DNA from: [Lactobacillus] timonensis
GTDB taxonomy: Bacteria; Bacillota; Bacilli; Lactobacillales; Lactobacillaceae
Reading direction: 5' to 3'
Assembly: GCF_900240275.1 (NCBI RefSeq)
Contig: NZ_LT964761.1
Span: forward strand, 1,513,389 to 1,577,388
DNA: 64,000 bases
Shown here: positions 17,255 to 27,394 of the stretch, piece after piece
Layout of the letters: every line of letters begins with the position of its first letter
Position numbering within the stretch: the stretch's first letter is position 1
The notes under the pieces: generated by a model
Seen by the model: only the letters and a program-made list of their open reading frames with translations
Database searches by the model: none
Told to the model about the DNA's origin: nothing
Translations under genes and position numbers: made by a program

Positions 17255-18484
17255 ATGGCTGAAAACGAAAACAAAGACGCAATGCTTAAAGCGCTTGACA
17301 GCATCAAGCAAATCAAGATTGGTGATGTTGTTAAGGGTAAAGTACTGCAGATTGACGATGATCGTCAGGTAATTGTGGGCATTGAAGATGCCGGTGTTGA
17401 AGGTGTTGTTCCGGCAAAGGAACTGTCCTCAAAGCCAGTCGAAGACGTCAACGAAGCAGTGAAGAAGGGTGACGAACTGGACCTGGTTGTTATCGCTAAG
17501 ATCGGTAGCGACAAGGAAAACGGTTCTTACCTGTTGTCACACCGGCGCTTAGAAGCTCGCAAGGTTTGGGATGAACTGCAGGCTAAGTTTGATGCTGGTG
17601 AAACAATTACTGCCAAGGTTACCCAGGCTGTCAAGGGCGGTCTGGTTGTTAACGCTGGCGTTCGCGGCTTTGTTCCGGCCTCAATGATCACTGATCACTA
17701 TGTTGAAGATCTGAACCAATTCAAGGGTCAAGAACTTGAATTCAAGATCATCGAAATTGAACCGAGTGACAACCGTCTGATTCTTTCACACCGTGAAATT
17801 GTCAAGGCTCAACACGAAGAAGCTGCCAAGAAGATTTTTGCTGAATTAGCACCAGGTGACGTTGTCGAAGGTACTGTTGCCCGGATGACTAACTTCGGTG
17901 CATTCATTGACCTCGGTGGTGTTGACGGTCTGTGCCACGTTTCTGAAATTGCCTACGAACACGTTGACAAGCCTTCAGATGTTCTGAAGAGCGGTCAAAA
18001 GGTTAAGGTTAAGGTTCTGAATGTCGACCCAGAACGTGAACGGATCTCACTGTCTATTAAGCAGACCCTGCCTGGTCCATGGGACAACATCGAGGAAAAG
18101 GCACCAGTTGACTCTGTTTTGACGGGGACTGTTAAGCGCCTGACTAGCTTTGGTGCATTTGTTGAAGTTTTCCCAGGCGTTGAAGGTTTGGTTCACATTT
18201 CACAGATTTCACATAAGCACATTGCTACTCCAGCTGATGTGCTGACTCCAGGTGAAGAAGTCAAGGTTAAGGTATTGAACGTTGACCCTGAACGTCAACG
18301 CTTAGGCCTTTCAATCAAGGCTCTGCAAGAAAAGCCTGCTGGTGCTGAAGATAACGGCAACCACCGTCGTGGTGGCAACCGTCGTCCTCGTCGTCGCAGT
18401 TTTGCTGCAGATGCTCCTGAAGAAGAAAACGGCTTTACGCTTGGTGACCTGATCGGTGATGAACTGAAGAAGGCTGGCAAGTAA
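17255..18484 (+). CDS. rpsA: 30S ribosomal protein S1 homologue with four S1 domains
   Basis: The 409-residue protein has four S1 RNA-binding domains, at about residues 15-85, 105-170, 190-260 and 275-345, each with signatures like VVEGTVARMTNFGAFIDLGG and VKVKVLNVDPERERI. Gram-positive bacteria carry this shorter form in place of the six-domain E. coli S1; it is associated with mRNA binding at the ribosome. The tail is Arg-rich (RRGGNRRPRRR) and then acidic. The ATG at 17255 follows AAGGAGG; upstream in-frame starts overlap it. Codon use is strongly biased, consistent with high expression. Confidence 0.93.
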   Translation: MAENENKDAMLKALDSIKQIKIGDVVKGKVLQIDDDRQVIVGIEDAGVEGVVPAKELSSKPVEDVNEAVKKGDELDLVVIAKIGSDKENGSYLLSHRRLEARKVWDELQAKFDAGETITAKVTQAVKGGLVVNAGVRGFVPASMITDHYVEDLNQFKGQELEFKIIEIEPSDNRLILSHREIVKAQHEEAAKKIFAELAPGDVVEGTVARMTNFGAFIDLGGVDGLCHVSEIAYEHVDKPSDVLKSGQKVKVKVLNVDPERERISLSIKQTLPGPWDNIEEKAPVDSVLTGTVKRLTSFGAFVEVFPGVEGLVHISQISHKHIATPADVLTPGEEVKVKVLNVDPERQRLGLSIKALQEKPAGAEDNGNHRRGGNRRPRRRSFAADAPEEENGFTLGDLIGDELKKAGK

Positions 18485-18536
18485 TTAAGTGCCATCACGG
18501 ATTGACCGTTTTGCGTATTTAATTAAATTTTAAAGA

Positions 18537-18573
18537 GGGGTGCGGTGGACAATTGTTGCCGCACCCCTTTATT
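18537..18573 (+). terminator. Terminator between rpsA and der
   Basis: GGGGTGCGG pairs perfectly with CCGCACCCC around a loop containing CAATTG, followed by TTTATT. It ends rpsA transcription about 50 bases after the stop; der begins 35 bases further on. Confidence 0.8.
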
Positions 18574-18608
18574 GTGCTGGGTTTTTCATTATAGAAAGGA
18601 GAATCAGG

Positions 18609-19922
18609 ATGGCAGCTCCAGTTGTTGCGGTTGTTGGCCGCCCAAATGTTGGTAAATCGACCCTCTTTAACCGGATTGCCGGTGAACGTATTTCGATTGT
18701 TGAAGATACTCCTGGTGTAACTCGTGACCGGATTTACGCTCATGCCGAATGGCTTGGTAAGGAGTTTTCACTTATTGATACCGGCGGGATTGAAATTTCT
18801 GATCAGCCGATTTTAACGCAGATTCGCCAGCAAGCCGAAATTGCGATTGATGAAGCTGATGTGATTATTATGGTGACGGACATTGATACTGGCGTCACCG
18901 CTGCTGATGAGCAGGTGGCGAAGATTCTTTACCGTTCGGATAAGCCGGTCGTGTTAGCGGTTAACAAGGCCGATAATATCGCCCGGCGTAACGATGCCTA
19001 TGATTTTTATTCACTAGGCCTTGGTGAACCATACCCGGTATCGAGTGTTCACGGTGTTGGTATTGGGGACTTATTGGACGCCGTTGTCGATGACTTGCCA
19101 GAAGATAAACAACAGGCTCATGATCGTTCAATCCACTTGAGTTTAATTGGACGCCCAAATGTTGGGAAATCATCATTAGTTAACGCGATTCTGGGAGAAA
19201 ACCGGGTCATCGTCAGTGGTGTTGCCGGAACGACTCGTGATGCGGTCAATACGCATTTTACAGATGATCAGGGTCACGAGTTTACAATGATTGACACCGC
19301 CGGCATGAAGAAGAAGGGCAAGCTGTATGAGAACACCGAACGCTATGCCCTTATGCGGGCGATGCGAGCGATTGACGATTCGGACGTTGTCTTGGTAGTC
19401 CTGAACGCTGATGAGGGGATTCGTGAGCTAGATAAGCATATTGCCGGCTACGCTCATGAGGCGGGCAAAGGTGTAATCATTGTCGTTAATAAGTGGGACC
19501 TCTTGAAGGGCCATAAGCAGGAGACGATGATTGATTTCACTAACCTTATCCGTCAGGAATTTCAGTACTTATCGTATGCGCCAATCATTTTCGTTTCTGC
19601 TAAAACGAAGCAACGGTTAAACAAGCTGCCAGAGTTGGTGGCAACGGTTTATCAACATCATAACCGTCGTGTGCAGTCGTCGACGCTGAATGATGTTCTC
19701 GTCGATGCGTTGGCTGCTAACCCGACACCGACAGTTAACGGGCGTCGTCTGCGCGTTTACTATATGACTCAGGTAGCAGTTGCCCCGCCAACGTTTGTTG
19801 TTTTTGTTAATGATCCGGAACTAATGCATTTTTCTTATCTTCGCTACCTAGAAAATAAGATTCGCGATGCCTTTGACTTCACGGGGACACCAATTAAGAT
19901 CATTAAACGCCATCGACAGTAA
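18609..19922 (+). CDS. der: Ribosome-assembly GTPase Der (EngA)
   Basis: Der has two tandem GTPase domains and a C-terminal KH-like domain and is needed for 50S subunit maturation. The 437-residue protein shows [11 protein letters not shown] near residue 10 and [11 protein letters not shown] near residue 184, with DTGGIE and DTAGM as switch II motifs and NKAD/NKWD as G4. The ATG at 18609 follows AAAGGAGAATCAGG and gives the usual [13 protein letters not shown] start. An in-frame start upstream would run through the preceding terminator. Confidence 0.96.
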   Translation: MAAPVVAVVGRPNVGKSTLFNRIAGERISIVEDTPGVTRDRIYAHAEWLGKEFSLIDTGGIEISDQPILTQIRQQAEIAIDEADVIIMVTDIDTGVTAADEQVAKILYRSDKPVVLAVNKADNIARRNDAYDFYSLGLGEPYPVSSVHGVGIGDLLDAVVDDLPEDKQQAHDRSIHLSLIGRPNVGKSSLVNAILGENRVIVSGVAGTTRDAVNTHFTDDQGHEFTMIDTAGMKKKGKLYENTERYALMRAMRAIDDSDVVLVVLNADEGIRELDKHIAGYAHEAGKGVIIVVNKWDLLKGHKQETMIDFTNLIRQEFQYLSYAPIIFVSAKTKQRLNKLPELVATVYQHHNRRVQSSTLNDVLVDALAANPTPTVNGRRLRVYYMTQVAVAPPTFVVFVNDPELMHFSYLRYLENKIRDAFDFTGTPIKIIKRHRQ

Positions 19923-20120
19923 AAAGTGACGGACCGTTGTCCAAAATATTGATAAAAAGGACGAAAAAGCCGCCTAAACCGCTTGCGAACAGCGTTTTAC
20001 TATGATAATCTAAATCATGAAATGATACGACTTTTCGTTATTGTTTCGTTAATTTTGGACCACTCAAAATTAACTGAGCACAGCCGTGAATAAATACGGC
20101 AGATGTGGGAGGTGAAAGTA

Positions 20121-20396
20121 ATGGCAAACAAGGCAGAACTGGTGAACAACGTTGCAACTGCAACTGGTCTGACTAAGAAGGACGCTACTGCTGCTGTTGA
20201 TGCAGTATTTAGTTCAATCCAGGCATCACTGGCTAAGGGTGAAAAGGTTCAACTTATCGGTTTCGGTAACTTTGAAGTACGTCACCGTGCAGCTCGTAAG
20301 GGCCGCAACCCACAGACTGGTAAAGAAATCCAGATTCCTGCAAGCAAGGTTCCGGCATTCAAACCGGGCAAGGCTTTGAAGGACGCCGTTAAGTAA
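20121..20396 (+). CDS. hup: DNA-binding protein HU
   Basis: HU is a small dimeric nucleoid protein that bends DNA. The 91-residue protein follows the family throughout: [20 protein letters not shown] at the N-terminus, the dimer core, [20 protein letters not shown], and the DNA-gripping arm ending in [14 protein letters not shown]. The ATG at 20121 follows GGGAGGTGAAAGTA. It is monocistronic, with a strong terminator behind it. Codon use suggests high expression. Confidence 0.97.
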   Translation: MANKAELVNNVATATGLTKKDATAAVDAVFSSIQASLAKGEKVQLIGFGNFEVRHRAARKGRNPQTGKEIQIPASKVPAFKPGKALKDAVK

Positions 20397-20414
20397 TTAA
20401 CGTCGACATTACTG

Positions 20415-20445
20415 AAGTGATGGTCACTAGGACCATCACTTTTTT
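20415..20445 (+). terminator. Terminator of hup
   Basis: AAGTGATGGTC pairs perfectly with GACCATCACTT around ACTAG and runs directly into TTTTTT. It starts 18 bases after the stop codon. Confidence 0.92.
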
Positions 20446-20464
20446 ATTTGATGAGAGCCTTTCA

Positions 20465-20493
20465 TTGGGCTTTAACCATATTTTTGGTAAAAT
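20465..20493 (+). promoter_or_regulatory. Promoter of the TPR protein gene
   Basis: TTGGGC and TAAAAT are separated by 17 bases and lie 30 bases upstream of the GTG start, just after the hup terminator. Confidence 0.5.
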
Positions 20494-20523
20494 ACTGCTG
20501 GATTAATGAAAGGGGTTCTGACA

Positions 20524-21780
20524 GTGACATATTCCGCACAAGTGCTCAAAGAAATTGATGATGGCCATTTGAAGAAAGCCTACCAGCTGTTGGCCAAGGC
20601 TTTAGAAAGCGACGATGACGAAACGCTCTTTAACCTTGCTGGCGAATTAACGGCGCTTGGCTTGACGGACAAAGCCGGGGAACTTTATCGCTTATTACTG
20701 AAGCGGTACCCGGATGAAGATCAGTTGAAGACTGCACTGGCTGAGATAGCGATCGATGATGGAGATAACGACCAAGCGCTGCAATATTTGAACCAGGTGA
20801 AGCCATCATCACCAGCTTACGTTCAAGCCTTGTTAGTGGCGGCGGACCTATACCAAACAGAGGGTGAAGTGGAAGTCTGTGAGAGCAAGCTCCTGGAGGC
20901 ATATCAGCAAGCTCCACAAGAGCCGGCTGTCCTGTTCGCCTGTGCTGAATATTATTACCTCGTTGGTAATTTTGAACGGGCAATTCCCTTTTATTTCGCC
21001 CTGATTCAACTCGGTATAACAAACTTTTCTGCAGTTGACCTAGCTGGTAGACTGGCAATGTGCTATGCACAGCGTGGTCATTACGAGCAGGCGCTCGGTT
21101 ATTTTAAACAGGTCGCACCTACAGCAATGACTAGCGACTTGCGTTTTCAAACTGGGATGACTCAATTACACTTAAAGCAGTTTGAACAGGCGGGCAAAAC
21201 ACTCCGCCAATTGATTGAAGACGACCCACAGTATACGAGTGCATACGAGCAACTAGCGACGGTTTACCAGCAGGAACATAAATTAGACCAGGCGCTGAAA
21301 ACCCTTCAGGAAGGGTTAGGAATGGATGAGTACAATGAGCAGCTTTTTGTCCATGCTGGACAACTGGCTAGCCGGCTCGGCAATAGAAAGTTAGCAGAAA
21401 GTTACTTTGCACAAGCTCACCAGTTAGCTCCAGATAACGTTACCGTTGCGCTGGCTTACAGTAATTACTTGTTGCAAGCGGGGCAGTATCAGCCGAACTT
21501 GGAACTGCTTAAACCATTAGTTAATGCCGAAGAAGTTGACCCGCAGGTAGAATGGAATATGGCGCGGTCTTATTATGGGCTGGACAAATTAAAGGCTGCT
21601 GCTCCTTATTTTCAAGCAGCAGCTCCGCTGTTAAAAGACGACTCGCAATTTCTTCATGATTATGCCCAGTGGGCAAGGGCTGCCGGTGACTTGACCACTC
21701 TTAAGAGTGTCTTGCAGCGTTACTTGCAATTAGAACCAACCGACAGTGAAATGGCGGAACTCTTTGATGAATTGAACTGA
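20524..21780 (+). CDS. Tetratricopeptide-repeat protein (YpiA-like)
   Basis: The 418-residue, all-helical protein is made of about 11-12 TPR-like 34-residue repeats, for example ELTALGLTDKAGELYRLLLK, ACAEYYYLVGNFERAIPFYF and LATVYQQEHKLDQALKTL. TPR proteins are scaffolds; the partner is unknown. Related proteins follow hup in lactobacilli. GTG at 20524 is chosen because AAAGGGG lies 8 bases before it; an ATG at 20506 precedes the ribosome site. No signal peptide or membrane segment is visible, so it is cytoplasmic. Confidence 0.85.
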   Translation: MTYSAQVLKEIDDGHLKKAYQLLAKALESDDDETLFNLAGELTALGLTDKAGELYRLLLKRYPDEDQLKTALAEIAIDDGDNDQALQYLNQVKPSSPAYVQALLVAADLYQTEGEVEVCESKLLEAYQQAPQEPAVLFACAEYYYLVGNFERAIPFYFALIQLGITNFSAVDLAGRLAMCYAQRGHYEQALGYFKQVAPTAMTSDLRFQTGMTQLHLKQFEQAGKTLRQLIEDDPQYTSAYEQLATVYQQEHKLDQALKTLQEGLGMDEYNEQLFVHAGQLASRLGNRKLAESYFAQAHQLAPDNVTVALAYSNYLLQAGQYQPNLELLKPLVNAEEVDPQVEWNMARSYYGLDKLKAAAPYFQAAAPLLKDDSQFLHDYAQWARAAGDLTTLKSVLQRYLQLEPTDSEMAELFDELN

Positions 21781-21792
21781 TAACAATAAAAA

Positions 21793-21828
21793 GCAGCCTT
21801 CGGATAATAACGGAGGCTGCCTTTCTTT
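21793..21828. terminator. Terminator between convergent genes
   Basis: GCAGCCTTCG pairs with CGGAGGCTGC (one G-T pair), followed by CTTTCTTT on the plus strand and preceded by an A-rich run (AATAAAAA), so it can work for both the TPR gene and the convergent recombinase-like gene whose stop codon it touches. Confidence 0.7.
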
Positions 21829-22657
21829 ATTCCTGCTGATTTACTAGTAAACGCTGATAGTAGAGGAGGGAAGCAGGAGTAAGATTTAGTTTTCTCATAA
21901 TGACACTGTTTGGTTGTCCTTCAAGTGTCCTTAGTTTGTTAAGGAGGTAGTCCTGGTGTAGTTTGGTCGGTGATAAGTCCATTCCTAAGTACCGTTCGTC
22001 ACTGTGAAGGTACTTGTGAAGGGCAGAATTAGAAAGACGTGGGTTAGCTAGGTCAGCCCGCTGTTTCAAAAACAGGTCATCACATTGCTGTTTGTCAACC
22101 AACGGCTGGTGAAAAGCGGCAAAGGAAGTCCAAAATTGTTTTTCCCCACTAACGACCGGTGTTAATTGGCGACATGATTTGACGAATCCAGGTTGGAGAA
22201 ACTCACCGACGGTAAAACCATGAGCGAGCAGCAATAATGTCAGCCTAGTATAGAAGCTGACTTGCTGGTCAGCGAGAATTCGCGGTAATTTATTGAGCCA
22301 TTCACGGTTGCGAAGCTTGTTAGTAGGTTTGACTGCCTTGCCATGGAGGGGGAGCGTTGGGTAGTGATCGATTAAATGGTTTTCAAACAGGTAAGTGAAG
22401 TAACGGTTTAACTGGGCAAGTGTTTTATTGTGGGAGTTTAAAGTGATTTTTCGCTGTTCTCGAAGATAGTTAAGGTAGGCTCGCAGGTCAGTAGTGGAGA
22501 CAGAGTTAAGCGAATCGGTCAGGGCTTCTGGACGATTAGCGGACAAAAAAGTCAGCAGCTGGTGGATTGTCTGACCATAAGAATCGATAGTCGAAGCGGC
22601 GAGCCCCTGGTTGGTAAGGAACGTAGTGAATCCTTGTTTAGCGGGATAGGAAGACAT
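21827..22657 (-). CDS. Degenerate Xer-like recombinase homologue, catalytic residues lost
   Basis: This 276-residue protein has the layout of a tyrosine recombinase. Residues about 5-110 form a core-binding domain (FLTNQGLAASTIDSYGQTIH, LNSHNKTLAQLNRYFTYLFE). The rest aligns with the catalytic domain but without its residues: the first Arg position reads LAHGFTVGEF instead of TGxRVSE, and the His-x-x-Arg region reads LHQDYLLNKLRTLEGQ. A Tyr remains near the end (ASLLYYQRL). It is therefore predicted to bind DNA but not to cut it. The frame is intact and GAGGTTAACC precedes the ATG, so it seems maintained and is not obviously decayed. Its role is unknown. Confidence 0.7.
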   Translation of the reverse strand: MSSYPAKQGFTTFLTNQGLAASTIDSYGQTIHQLLTFLSANRPEALTDSLNSVSTTDLRAYLNYLREQRKITLNSHNKTLAQLNRYFTYLFENHLIDHYPTLPLHGKAVKPTNKLRNREWLNKLPRILADQQVSFYTRLTLLLLAHGFTVGEFLQPGFVKSCRQLTPVVSGEKQFWTSFAAFHQPLVDKQQCDDLFLKQRADLANPRLSNSALHKYLHSDERYLGMDLSPTKLHQDYLLNKLRTLEGQPNSVIMRKLNLTPASLLYYQRLLVNQQE

Positions 22658-22785
22658 GGTTAACCTCTTTTATAAAAAGTAATTATTTACCTTAACTTAG
22701 CACAAAATAACAAACCCTTCAACACTAACAATCAACGCCGGCTTTTGCTAAAATGGAACCGACAATTAATGAGAGGGGCGTAAAA

Positions 22786-24009
22786 ATGGGATCGACTATG
22801 GTAATCAAACAATTACCCGCGATTTTTGAACCGGCCCGGCCAGTCTTACAGCGAATTGAAAATGCAGGCTATCAAGCTTACTTTGTGGGTGGCTGTGTTC
22901 GTGACACGATTCTTGGGGACCATATTCATGATATCGATATCGCGACAAGTGCCTATCCAAGCGAAATCAAGTCGCTTTTTAAACGAACGGTCGATACTGG
23001 AATTCAGCACGGAACAGTGATGGTCTTAGATCACGGAACTGGTTATGAAATTACGACTTTTCGAACCGAGAGTGGGTACCAGGATTTTCGACGACCAGAC
23101 AAGGTAACCTTTGTCCGTTCACTTGCAGATGACCTCAAACGACGCGACTTTACGATCAACGCTCTTGCCTTACGCGAAAATGGTGAGGTAATTGACTTGT
23201 TCAACGGGTTAACTGATCTAAAAAAACACGTTATTCGTGCCGTTGGCAAGGCAGACCAACGTTTTCACGAAGACGCTTTACGAATGATGCGGGCAGTCCG
23301 TTTTGCCAGCAAACTCGATTTTGATATTGACGCGATGACCCTGCATGGAATTGCTGACAATGCTCAATTACTCAGTAAAATTGCTGTTGAACGTATCCAG
23401 GTAGAAATGGAAAAACTGCTCCTTGGTCAAAACCCGCCTGCAGGTTTAGTTGCGATGGTGCAAACTGAACTTTACCGTTACTGTCCCGGCTTATCCAATG
23501 CCAAGACTGCCCTCACTCAATTGACACTGATGAGGAATTGGCAATTAAGCAATGCCACTCAAGCCTGGGGAACGTTGGCAGTTGCACTGGGACTTAATAG
23601 TCATTCGAGCCGGACTTTCCTAAAACAATGGAAACTGTCGAACCAGCTAATTGAGAGTGTTCAAACCTGCTTGCCGGCTGTCTCTGCCATTAAAGCAAGG
23701 TCGGTTTCAGCTGAGATTCTCTATCGGTGTGGTCGTGATGGGGTAATCAACGCTAACCAAATTGCCGCTGTCTTCGGCTGGGATCTCCCGGTACAGGAAC
23801 TACTTGATCATTATCAACAGTTGCCCATTAAAAATAGTAAAGAATTGGCAATAACTGGCGGCGACCTGATTAAAAAAGGGCTGATGACTCCTGGGCCAGA
23901 CCTCGGTAAAACATTGAAATGGGTTGAAAAAGCGGTAGTTAACCAGCAGGTGGAAAACCGTCCAGAAAAAATTATAATGGCAATTCGCCAGCGGAAAGAG
24001 GAATTATAA
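22786..24009 (+). CDS. cca: CCA tRNA nucleotidyltransferase
   Basis: The enzyme adds or repairs the 3' CCA of tRNAs. The 407-residue class II protein has the nucleotidyltransferase motif VGGCVRDTILG followed by HDIDIATSA (two catalytic Asp), the RRDFTINAL motif, and RFHEDALRMMRAVRFASKLD. The ATG at 22786 lies 7 bases after GAGAGGGG; the ATG at 22753 precedes that site. It overlaps the ABC-F gene by one base (TAATG), so they are translationally coupled. Confidence 0.94.
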   Translation: MGSTMVIKQLPAIFEPARPVLQRIENAGYQAYFVGGCVRDTILGDHIHDIDIATSAYPSEIKSLFKRTVDTGIQHGTVMVLDHGTGYEITTFRTESGYQDFRRPDKVTFVRSLADDLKRRDFTINALALRENGEVIDLFNGLTDLKKHVIRAVGKADQRFHEDALRMMRAVRFASKLDFDIDAMTLHGIADNAQLLSKIAVERIQVEMEKLLLGQNPPAGLVAMVQTELYRYCPGLSNAKTALTQLTLMRNWQLSNATQAWGTLAVALGLNSHSSRTFLKQWKLSNQLIESVQTCLPAVSAIKARSVSAEILYRCGRDGVINANQIAAVFGWDLPVQELLDHYQQLPIKNSKELAITGGDLIKKGLMTPGPDLGKTLKWVEKAVVNQQVENRPEKIIMAIRQRKEEL

Positions 24010-25904
24010 TGCAGATGCTTCGTGCTGATGACCTGACGAGTACTTATGGAGAAAAAACACTCTTTGACCATATCTCTTTTCTGATCAAAGAACACGACCG
24101 AATTGGCCTCATCGGGGTGAACGGTAGTGGCAAGACATCGTTGCTTAACGTTATTAGTGGCCATACTAGTGCAGAAGAAGGTAATATCGACCATCCACAT
24201 GACTACACGATTGGCTACCTTGAGCAGCAGCCACCACTGGATCCTGAGAAAAGAATTATTGACGCGGTTTTAGCTGGGGGCCAACCACTCTTTCGTTTAA
24301 TTCGCCAATACGAGAACTTGGTCGGCAACTTTAGTGGGACCACGGAAGAAAATGACCGCTTGGCAGTCCTCCAACGGCAGATGGACCAGCAAGATGCCTG
24401 GGAAGTTCAGAGTCGGGTGGAAACTGTTTTGACTCAGCTGAAAATCAAGGACATGGGGGTCAAAATTGGTGAAATGTCAGGTGGCCAGCAAAAACGAGTG
24501 GGACTCGCCCAGGTTCTTATTCAGCAACCGGACCTATTATTGCTTGACGAACCGACCAATCAGTTGGACATTGACTCCATCGTTTGGCTGCAAGACTACC
24601 TTGCCAAGTACCGGGGGGCTGTCATGATTGTTACCCATGACCGTTACTTCTTGGACCAGGTGGCTAACCAGATTTGGGAACTGTCCTTTGGCAAGCTTTA
24701 CAAATATGACGGTAATTACCAGGACTACGTGGCAGAAAAAGCGGCACGCGAGGAGCGGGAAACGACCGCGGAGCATAAGCGTCAGCAACTGTATAAACAC
24801 GAATTGGCCTGGATGAAGAAGGGAGCCAAAGCCCGTTCTACTAAGCAGAAGGGGCGGATCAATCGATTCCATGAACTTTCCCAAACGGTAGGAACCTTAC
24901 GAACGGAGGATAAGCTCGATATTGGTCTGGGATCGACTCGCTTGGGCCACGATGTTTTGGAATTGAAGGATGCTAGTCTGAAGGTTGGTTCGCACAACAT
25001 TTTCCAGCACTTTAACTTACTGATTGAAGCTGGCGAGCGTTTGGGTATCAGTGGTAATAATGGGGCCGGAAAAAGTAGCCTGCTGAACGTTTTAGCAGGC
25101 CGGTTGCCATTAGACGGTGGCACCCTTAAGGTTGGTGAAACTGTTAAGATTGGTTATTACACCCAACAGACCGAGCCAATTGACGAAGATAAACGGGTGA
25201 TTAACTACCTAAGCGAAGTAGCTGAAACGATTTATGACGACCAGGGGCAAAAGATTAGTGTTACTCAGTTGCTAGAACGGTTCTTGTTTCCACGGTTTAT
25301 GCACGGAACGCTCATTCGAAAACTATCCGGTGGTGAAAAACGGCGGCTTTATTTGCTCAAAATACTGATGCAACAGCCTAATGTGCTACTACTAGACGAA
25401 CCAACTAACGATCTTGATATCAGTACGTTAACTGTCCTGGAAGACTATCTTGATCACTTTGCTGGGACTGTAATTACGGTTTCACATGACCGCTACTTTT
25501 TGGATAAGGTAGCGGACCAGCTCCTGATTTTTCAAGGAAATGGTCAAATCCAACCGGCAACTGGATTATTTACTGATTACCTGAAAAATGCAGCTGACCA
25601 ACTGAGCCGTCAGCGGAAGCCACAGCAGAAAACAAAACAGAAACAAGCCAAACTGCAATCAACCAAAGCAGCAAAACATAAGCTGACTTATAAAGAACAG
25701 GTGGAGTGGCGCGGTCTGGAGCCTGCTATTGAAAAGCTTGATCAGCGGAGCAGTGAGCTTAATGACGAGATGGCAGCCAACGGCGACAACTACGAGAAAC
25801 TGGCCGAGTTGCAAAAAGAACTTGACGAGGTCAATGCTGAAAACGATAGAAAGATGGCACGTTGGGAGTACTTAAGCCAATTTGTCGATGATGACAAAAT
25901 TTAG
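24009..25904 (+). CDS. ABC-F ATPase (Uup/YfmR type)
   Basis: The 631-residue soluble protein has two ABC ATPase domains without membrane segments: Walker [10 protein letters not shown] near residue 38 and GNNGAGKSS near 350, with signatures MSGGQQKR and LSGGEKRR and Walker [10 protein letters not shown] twice. The linker with [19 protein letters not shown] and the C-terminal coiled coil (about 550-631, [17 protein letters not shown]) match Uup/YfmR members of the ABC-F family, which act on ribosomes to relieve stalls. It is unlikely to be an antibiotic-resistance ABC-F given its housekeeping neighbours cca and thyA. Confidence 0.88.
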   Translation: MQMLRADDLTSTYGEKTLFDHISFLIKEHDRIGLIGVNGSGKTSLLNVISGHTSAEEGNIDHPHDYTIGYLEQQPPLDPEKRIIDAVLAGGQPLFRLIRQYENLVGNFSGTTEENDRLAVLQRQMDQQDAWEVQSRVETVLTQLKIKDMGVKIGEMSGGQQKRVGLAQVLIQQPDLLLLDEPTNQLDIDSIVWLQDYLAKYRGAVMIVTHDRYFLDQVANQIWELSFGKLYKYDGNYQDYVAEKAAREERETTAEHKRQQLYKHELAWMKKGAKARSTKQKGRINRFHELSQTVGTLRTEDKLDIGLGSTRLGHDVLELKDASLKVGSHNIFQHFNLLIEAGERLGISGNNGAGKSSLLNVLAGRLPLDGGTLKVGETVKIGYYTQQTEPIDEDKRVINYLSEVAETIYDDQGQKISVTQLLERFLFPRFMHGTLIRKLSGGEKRRLYLLKILMQQPNVLLLDEPTNDLDISTLTVLEDYLDHFAGTVITVSHDRYFLDKVADQLLIFQGNGQIQPATGLFTDYLKNAADQLSRQRKPQQKTKQKQAKLQSTKAAKHKLTYKEQVEWRGLEPAIEKLDQRSSELNDEMAANGDNYEKLAELQKELDEVNAENDRKMARWEYLSQFVDDDKI

Positions 25905-25918
25905 GGGGGGGAAATACC

Positions 25919-26881
25919 GTGACTATTAATGATAATGAACAACAATACCTTAACCTGGCACGTGAGGTGTTAGAACATGGCCACCAAAAGGATGATCGGA
26001 CTGGTACTGGTACGAAGTCGATTTTTGGTTATCAAATGCGGTTTAACCTCCAACAAGGATTTCCGTTACTAACTACCAAGAAAGTACCATTCGGCTTAAT
26101 TAAAAGTGAGCTGTTATGGTTTCTAAGGGGGGATAGCAATATTCGTTTTCTCCTCGAACATCATAACCACATTTGGGATGAATGGGCCTTTCAACGGTGG
26201 GTAGAAAGTGATGAATATACCGGTCCAGATATGACAGACTTTGGTCGACGGTCACTGAAGGACCCAGATTTCAACCAGCTTTATCGCCAGCAAAAAAACG
26301 AGTTTTGTCAACGAATTCTTGATGATGATCAATTTGCTAAGAAATACGGCGAACTGGGAAATATTTATGGTAAGCAGTGGCGCCACTGGAAGACTAGTAA
26401 TGGTCACTTTATTGACCAGCTGGGTAACGTTATTGAACAAATTAAGACGAACCCATTCTCACGTCGGTTGATCGTTTCAGCTTGGAATCCTGAGGACGTT
26501 CCAACGATGGCTTTGCCACCTTGCCACACCATGTTTCAATTCTACGTCAACGATAACAAGTTAAGTTGTCAGTTATACCAGCGCAGTGCAGACATCTTCT
26601 TAGGGGTTCCCTTTAATATCGCAAGTTATGCGCTACTGACCCACCTGATTGCCCACCAGTGCGGATTACAGGTTGGCGACTTTATTCATACTTTGGGAGA
26701 CGCGCACATTTATAATAATCACTTTGAGCAGGTGCGTACTCAACTCTCCCGGACACCGCACCGCGCGCCAAAGCTAATTTTGCCTGATCAGCCGAAAGCC
26801 ATTGATCAATACGGAATGTCAGATATCCAGCTGATTGATTATACACACGAGCCGGCGATCAAAGCACCGGTAGCCGTGTAA
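25919..26881 (+). CDS. thyA: Thymidylate synthase
   Basis: ThyA methylates dUMP to dTMP using methylene-tetrahydrofolate. The 320-residue enzyme has the long small-domain insertion known from the Lactobacillus casei enzyme (around residues 90-140) and the active-site Cys in [13 protein letters not shown], plus [20 protein letters not shown]. It uses a GTG start after the unusually G-rich ribosome site GGGGGGGAAATACC. dfrA follows within 15 bases, giving the usual thyA-dfrA pair that couples dTMP synthesis with folate recycling. Confidence 0.96.
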   Translation: MTINDNEQQYLNLAREVLEHGHQKDDRTGTGTKSIFGYQMRFNLQQGFPLLTTKKVPFGLIKSELLWFLRGDSNIRFLLEHHNHIWDEWAFQRWVESDEYTGPDMTDFGRRSLKDPDFNQLYRQQKNEFCQRILDDDQFAKKYGELGNIYGKQWRHWKTSNGHFIDQLGNVIEQIKTNPFSRRLIVSAWNPEDVPTMALPPCHTMFQFYVNDNKLSCQLYQRSADIFLGVPFNIASYALLTHLIAHQCGLQVGDFIHTLGDAHIYNNHFEQVRTQLSRTPHRAPKLILPDQPKAIDQYGMSDIQLIDYTHEPAIKAPVAV

Positions 26882-26896
26882 CCTGGGGGTATGTTG

Positions 26897-27394
26897 ATGA
26901 TTAACCTAATTTGGGCCGAGGCAGCTAACGGAGTCATTGGCCAAAATGGAATGATGCCCTGGCATTCACACGAAGATATGGTTCACTTTCGACAACTAAC
27001 GATGGGGCATCCAGTACTAATGGGGTGGAACACCTTTAAGTCCCTCGGTAGCAAACCACTACCCAACAGAAAAAACCTGATTTTAACCCACCGTAAATCA
27101 CTGCCAGGAGATGTCACTCCAGTCTCTTTACAAGACATTCAACGACTTGCAGGGCACTCAAGTGATGAATTGTTTGTGATTGGCGGGGCTAGCGTTTACC
27201 GGCAACTCCTGCCATTTGCAACGCAACTTTATCGAACTGTGATTAAGGGAAGCTATTCCGGAGAAACAAAAATGCCACCGATCAATTATGATCAGTGGCA
27301 ATTAGTAGATAGCAAGACTGTCGTTGCTCAAAAGAGTGAAGAACCCGACTGTACATTTCAACTTTGGCAGCGTTTAAACGAAGAAAAGAACTGA
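26897..27394 (+). CDS. dfrA: Dihydrofolate reductase
   Basis: The enzyme reduces dihydrofolate made by ThyA. The 165-residue protein has IWAEAANGVIGQNGMMPWH at the N-terminus (NADPH and folate site), GHPVLMGWNTFKSLG and FVIGGASVYRQLLPFATQLY. The ATG at 26897 is 7 bases after GGGGG; an ATG at 26891 is too close to that site. The 3' end overlaps the convergent hemolysin III-like gene by 21 bases. Confidence 0.95.
   Translation: MINLIWAEAANGVIGQNGMMPWHSHEDMVHFRQLTMGHPVLMGWNTFKSLGSKPLPNRKNLILTHRKSLPGDVTPVSLQDIQRLAGHSSDELFVIGGASVYRQLLPFATQLYRTVIKGSYSGETKMPPINYDQWQLVDSKTVVAQKSEEPDCTFQLWQRLNEEKN

Noticed and set aside
19983-20009. TTGCGA...GATAAT as hup promoter
   Set aside because: Spacing is 15 bases and other AT-rich pairs are equally good, so I did not list it as a feature.
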